Of a stretch of 64,000 nt of DNA, positions 60,759 to 64,000 are shown in pieces. Source of the DNA: DATBLE01 sp963837265 (GTDB lineage: Bacteria; Actinomycetota; Thermoleophilia; Gaiellales; Gaiellaceae); NCBI GenBank assembly GCA_963837265.1, contig CAWIMQ010000011.1, forward strand, positions 1 to 64,000. Direction: 5' to 3'. The notes under the pieces are model-generated. The model was not told where the DNA came from. It did no database searches and saw only the letters and a program-made list of their open reading frames with translations. Position 1 is the stretch's first letter, and each line of letters starts with the position of its first letter. The position numbers and the translations under genes were made by a program.

Positions 60759-62560
60759 TGCGCGCGGCCGTCGCAGCGGCTGCGCTCGTGCTCGTGTGCG
60801 TCCCCGCCGCCCTCGCCGCGGCCCCGCCCGGCGCGCCCGTGTACGATCAGTCCGGGCGCCTCGTCAAGACCCCGTTCGTCCCCACAGAGCCGAAGCCCGC
60901 CCTCAACGAAGCGAGGGCGCTCGCGATCTTCCTCGCCGTGCCGAAGGTCGCGGACTGGATCGGGCGCTACCCCCGAAAGACCCTGGTCAAGCAGGCGACC
61001 TACGATTCCCGGTACCGCGACTGGGACGTCGGGATCTGGTCGGAACCCGCCGGCGAGATCGCGCAGGGCCGCGTCGACGACGCGACCGGCGTCCCCACCG
61101 AGGCATGGACCGGGCCGCAGGTGGCCTGGAAGATGGCACGGGGCGGGTCGGGCGCGTTCGGCGGCACCCAGATCAACAGCCCGGGGTTGTGGCTCGCCCT
61201 GTGCGGCGCCTTCCTGGTCGGGCTCGCGGACCTCCGGCGGCCCTTCGCCCTGCGCAACCTCGACCTGCTCGCCCTGCTGTCCTTCTCGGTCTCGCTCTGG
61301 TACTTCAACCACGGCCGGATCTTCACGAGCGTCCCGCTCGTCTACCCGGGTCTCGCCTACCTTCTCCTGCGGACGATCTGGATCGGCGTGCGGGACCGGC
61401 CGCCGCGCGTCTCACGGCCCGTCTGGCCCGTGTGGCTGCTGGCGGCGGCGACCGTGTTCCTCGGCGGGTTCAAGGTCGGGCTGAACGTGTGGGGGCACTC
61501 GAACGTGATCGACGTCGGCTACGCGGGGCCAATCGGCGCGGAGCGGATCGCGCACGGCCAGTCCCCCTACGGGCACTTCCCCGTCGAGGACACCCGGACC
61601 GCGTGCGGGCCCGCCGACCGCGAGGGCGAGATCCGCGAGCGGATCCAGGCGAACGGCCGCTGCGAGGCGGCGAACCCCGACGGTGACACCTATGGGCCGA
61701 TGGCGTACATCTCGTACCTGCCCGGCTACGCGTTCTTCGGCTGGAGCGGGAAGTGGGACCGCCTGCCCGCATCCCACTTCACCGCGATCGCCTTCGACCT
61801 GCTCTGCCTGGTCGGGCTCGGCCTGGTCGGACGGCGGTTCGGCGGCACCCGGCTGGCGGTGACGCTCGCGTACGCGTGGGCCGCCTATCCCTTCACGCAG
61901 TACGTGTCCAACTCGAACACGAACGACGCGATCATGCCCGCCTTCCTCATCTGGGGGTTCCTCCTCGTCACCTCGCATCCGGCCCGGGGCCTCTTCGCAG
62001 GGCTCGCGGCCTGGACGAAGTTCGCGGCGCTCGCCGTCGCCCCGCTCTGGGCCACCTACCCGGAGGCCCGTCGCGACCGATGCGGTCGCCGCTCCGTGTT
62101 GCTGTTCTGCGGGGGCCTGGCGCTCGCGGCGATCGGGAGCTTCTGGGTCCTGCTGCTCGAGCCGAACCCGCTCCACGCCGCCCGCGTCTTCTGGGATCGG
62201 ACGATCCCGACGCAGGTGAACCGGCACTCCCCGTTCTCGCTCTGGGACTGGGGCCAGTACCACGCCGGCCTGCCCGACCTCGCGTGGCTGCAGAAGGCGC
62301 TCGAGGCCCTGCTCGTCGCCGGCGCGATCGCGGCCGCCTTCCTGCCCCGCCGGAAGACGCCGCTCCAGCTCGCGGCCCTCACCGGTGGGCTTCTGATCGG
62401 CTTCGAGCTCGTCCTCACCCACTGGTTCTACCTGTACCTCCCCTGGTTCTTCGCCTTTGTCGCCTACGCCGTTCTCGCCGCCGAGCCGCGGACGGCGGAA
62501 GTCCGCCTCGCCCAGCCTCGTGAGCACCGAGACGATCTCGTCGAGGTCGCGGCCGGCTAG
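60758..62560 (+). CDS. Polytopic membrane protein, putative GT-C type mannosyl/glycosyltransferase
   Basis: The protein has 600 residues. A signal-like helix (1-22) precedes a periplasmic domain (about 25-130), then roughly ten membrane helices. 'HSNVIDVGYAGPIGAERIAH' (about 248-267), 'GQSPYGHFPVEDT', 'YGPMAYISYLPGYAFFGWSG' and 'VTLAYAWAAYPFTQYVSNSN' resemble the DUF2029/GT87-like superfamily. It probably transfers a sugar from a polyprenyl carrier at the outer face. GTG 60755 just before the ATG is an equal start option. The last 40 codons overlap the next gene. Confidence 0.75.
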   Translation: MRAAVAAAALVLVCVPAALAAAPPGAPVYDQSGRLVKTPFVPTEPKPALNEARALAIFLAVPKVADWIGRYPRKTLVKQATYDSRYRDWDVGIWSEPAGEIAQGRVDDATGVPTEAWTGPQVAWKMARGGSGAFGGTQINSPGLWLALCGAFLVGLADLRRPFALRNLDLLALLSFSVSLWYFNHGRIFTSVPLVYPGLAYLLLRTIWIGVRDRPPRVSRPVWPVWLLAAATVFLGGFKVGLNVWGHSNVIDVGYAGPIGAERIAHGQSPYGHFPVEDTRTACGPADREGEIRERIQANGRCEAANPDGDTYGPMAYISYLPGYAFFGWSGKWDRLPASHFTAIAFDLLCLVGLGLVGRRFGGTRLAVTLAYAWAAYPFTQYVSNSNTNDAIMPAFLIWGFLLVTSHPARGLFAGLAAWTKFAALAVAPLWATYPEARRDRCGRRSVLLFCGGLALAAIGSFWVLLLEPNPLHAARVFWDRTIPTQVNRHSPFSLWDWGQYHAGLPDLAWLQKALEALLVAGAIAAAFLPRRKTPLQLAALTGGLLIGFELVLTHWFYLYLPWFFAFVAYAVLAAEPRTAEVRLAQPREHRDDLVEVAAG

Positions 62561-63803
62561 CGCGCCGGCCGGGAGCGCGGGCCGCTGGTCGCCGCGATCT
62601 GCGCTGGCGGCCGCCGGGCTCGCCGTCGCGGCCTTCGTAGGGGCGTGGATCGCCCTGCACCACGGCTTCTACCGCCATGACCAGATCGTGGACACCCCGA
62701 TCTACCAGCGCTACGGGGACGCGATCGCGGACGGCCGGGTGCCCTATCGCGACTTCGGGCTCGAGTACCCGCCGGGCGCCTTGCCCGTGTTCGCCCTCCC
62801 GTCGCTCGTGCGCTCGCCGGCCGGCGACCTCGGCGGCTACCGCACGTGGTTCGAGGCGGAGATGCTCGCCTGCGGCGCGCTCGCGCTCCTGTTCGTGCTC
62901 GCGACGCTGTTCCGCCTGAACGCCGGCTTCGTCCGCGCCGCCGGCTCGCTCGGCCTGGTCGCGCTGGCGCCGCTCCTGCTCGGCTCGGTCGTGCTCTCGC
63001 GGTTCGACCTCTGGCCGGCCGCGCTCACGGCCGGAGCGCTCGCGGCGCTCGTCTCGCGGCGAGACCGGCTCGGCGCAGGAGCGCTCGCGCTCGCGGTCGC
63101 GGCGAAGCTGTACCCGGCCGTGCTCGTGCCCCTCGCCGGCGTCTGGGTGTGGCGGCGGTCCGGGCGCCGCCGGGCGATCGCCTGCCTCGGCGTGTTCGCG
63201 GCCGTCCTGGCCGCGTGCTTTCTTCCGTTCGTCGTCCTCGACTCGCGCGGGGTCTGGCACAGCCTGACCACGCAGGTGAGCCGGCCGCTCCAGATCGAGA
63301 CCCTCGGTGCCGGGATCCTGCTCGTCGCACATGCCGTCGGAGGGCTCACCGTGACGATGCGCTCGAGCCACGGCTCGCAGAACCTGGCCGGCGCGGGCCC
63401 GGACGCGATCGCGCTCGTGCAGACGGTCCTCCAGGGGGTGGCGCTGGTCGCGGTCTGGGTGTGGTTCGCCCGGGGGCCGGCCGAGCGCGAGCGGCTCGTC
63501 CGCGCGTCCGCCGCGGCGGTCTGCGCGTTCGTCGCGTTCGGCAAGGTGCTCTCGCCTCAGTTCCTGATCTGGCTGATCCCGCTCGTGCCGCTCGTGCGGG
63601 GCCGCCGCGGGCTGGTCGCCGGCGGCTTGCTCGCCCTCGCCTGCGTGCTCACGCAGCTCTGGTTCCCGTTCCGGTACTGGGACCTCGCCCTGCGCTTCGC
63701 CGCGTTCCCATCGTGGCTCCTCCTCGCCCGCGACCTCGTCCTGGTCGCGCTCCTCGCGGTGCTCGTGTGGCCCTTCGAGCCACGACTCAGGGACAGTCCC
63801 TGA
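62520..63803 (+). CDS. DUF2029 / GT87 family glycosyltransferase-like membrane protein
   Basis: The protein has 427 residues from GTG 62520, with about eleven membrane helices. 'QIVDTPIYQRYGDAIADGRV' (about 57-76), 'YRDFGLEYPPGALPVFALPS' (about 77-96) and 'VAAKLYPAVLVPLAGVWVWR' define the GT87-type family of polyprenyl-phosphate mannosyltransferases. 'GKVLSPQFLIWLIPLVPLV' near the C-terminus is typical. The final 'RDSP' and stop TGA are part of a palindromic repeat (63786-63804). Confidence 0.85.
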   Translation: MSTETISSRSRPASAPAGSAGRWSPRSALAAAGLAVAAFVGAWIALHHGFYRHDQIVDTPIYQRYGDAIADGRVPYRDFGLEYPPGALPVFALPSLVRSPAGDLGGYRTWFEAEMLACGALALLFVLATLFRLNAGFVRAAGSLGLVALAPLLLGSVVLSRFDLWPAALTAGALAALVSRRDRLGAGALALAVAAKLYPAVLVPLAGVWVWRRSGRRRAIACLGVFAAVLAACFLPFVVLDSRGVWHSLTTQVSRPLQIETLGAGILLVAHAVGGLTVTMRSSHGSQNLAGAGPDAIALVQTVLQGVALVAVWVWFARGPAERERLVRASAAAVCAFVAFGKVLSPQFLIWLIPLVPLVRGRRGLVAGGLLALACVLTQLWFPFRYWDLALRFAAFPSWLLLARDLVLVALLAVLVWPFEPRLRDSP

Positions 63804-63934
63804 GCCGCGCGGTTGCGCGGAACAGCCGGACGCGTCCGTCACACCTTCCACCGGAAACAGCGAGATTGGGCGGTTCGGCCTGTGGAAAGTGCGTTTCAGG
63901 GACTGTCCCTCGGACACGGCCGGAACGGCCGTGT
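63786..63934. repeat. Pair of inverted palindromes and a hairpin after the GT87 gene
   Basis: CTCAGGGACAGTCCCTGAG (63786-63804) is a perfect interrupted palindrome. Its core recurs inverted as AGGGACTGTCCCT (63898-63910). Next to it is a 9-bp hairpin ACACGGCCG-GAA-CGGCCGTGT (63914-63934). CGTCACACC at 63837 is shared with 34846. The 140 bp between genes hold nothing coding. Confidence 0.65.
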
Positions 63935-63943
63935 GTCAAACGA

Positions 63944-64000
63944 CTACGCGACCTCGACCCGGAGCGGCTCGATCGCGGTCGCGCGGCCGTCCGGCCCGCA
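63944..64000 (-). CDS. C-terminal end of a gene cut by the window edge
   Basis: On the minus strand an open frame runs in from 64000 and stops with TAG at 63944. It encodes about 18 residues ending 'ATAIEPLRVEVA'. Nearly every codon ends in G or C, as in neighbouring genes, which supports coding. Too short to assign. Confidence 0.55.
   Translation of the reverse strand, partial: CGPDGRATAIEPLRVEVA

Overview
The window is very G+C-rich (roughly 70% by eye, not computed), with tightly packed genes, many GTG and TTG starts and frequent 4-nt stop/start overlaps (ATGA, GTGA). The gene mix (SARP-type regulator, futalosine-pathway mqnD, GerW-like and DUF4032 proteins, PuuD urate hydroxylase, paa genes, nSTAND-WD40 protein) points to an actinobacterium, most likely class Thermoleophilia. 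That placement is inference; no marker gene in the window proves it. Many genes start 6-7 nt downstream of a TAnnnT box, which suggests widespread leaderless transcription.

Layout. 1-2.9 kb: the 3' end of a tRNA-Arg, small membrane proteins and a papain-like protease. 3-9.5 kb: an alpha-glucoside-type ABC importer (ATPase on +; binding protein and two permeases on -) next to a GH13 glucosidase. 9.6-17.1 kb: a DUF4032 kinase-like protein, an ornithine-cyclodeaminase-family protein, MqnD, a thiolase, a DUF885 protein and an aldehyde dehydrogenase. 17.1-31.9 kb: a large purine-catabolic island. A BMP-type nucleoside/base ABC importer and a three-subunit xanthine dehydrogenase lie on +. An 8-oxoguanine/guanine-type deaminase, HIU hydrolase, OHCU decarboxylase, PuuD, a DUF3830 protein and a bicupin lie on -. 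An allantoate-amidohydrolase-type M20 enzyme converges on them. Together they cover uptake, deamination, oxidation to urate and conversion to allantoin, then allantoate breakdown; no allantoinase is visible. 31.9-41 kb: two crotonases, a GerW-like protein, an HtrA-type protease, a 4 x 50-bp tandem repeat, a proline-racemase-family enzyme, a GNAT fusion, a UspA protein, a CtpE-like P-type ATPase and a cupin.

41-47.2 kb holds an M23-fold secreted protein and the most striking locus: a SARP DNA-binding/BTAD protein fused to a SIR2-like NADase-type domain, overlapping by 4 nt a gene for an nSTAND NTPase with one membrane helix and about 14-15 WD40 repeats. All expected SIR2 and P-loop motifs are intact. 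I propose a two-gene NAD-depleting sensor/defence module.

47.2-52.9 kb: a GSCFA protein, paaABCD, and divergently a gutted cyclase/ATPase remnant plus a TetR regulator; a palindromic operator overlaps the paaA promoter. 53-57 kb: a DAG-kinase-family protein and a 2-oxoacid dehydrogenase E1alpha-E1beta-E2 operon behind a perfect 16-bp inverted repeat. 57-64 kb: a thioredoxin-fold protein without cysteines, an NPP-type phosphodiesterase, protein-isoaspartate methyltransferase, GtrA and two polytopic membrane proteins of glycosyltransferase type.

Superimposed on the genes are several families of short dispersed palindromes. Some lie inside coding regions or supply the stop codon, and one gene carries an 81-bp in-frame insertion. 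All functional calls come from reading motifs by eye; no database search was run.
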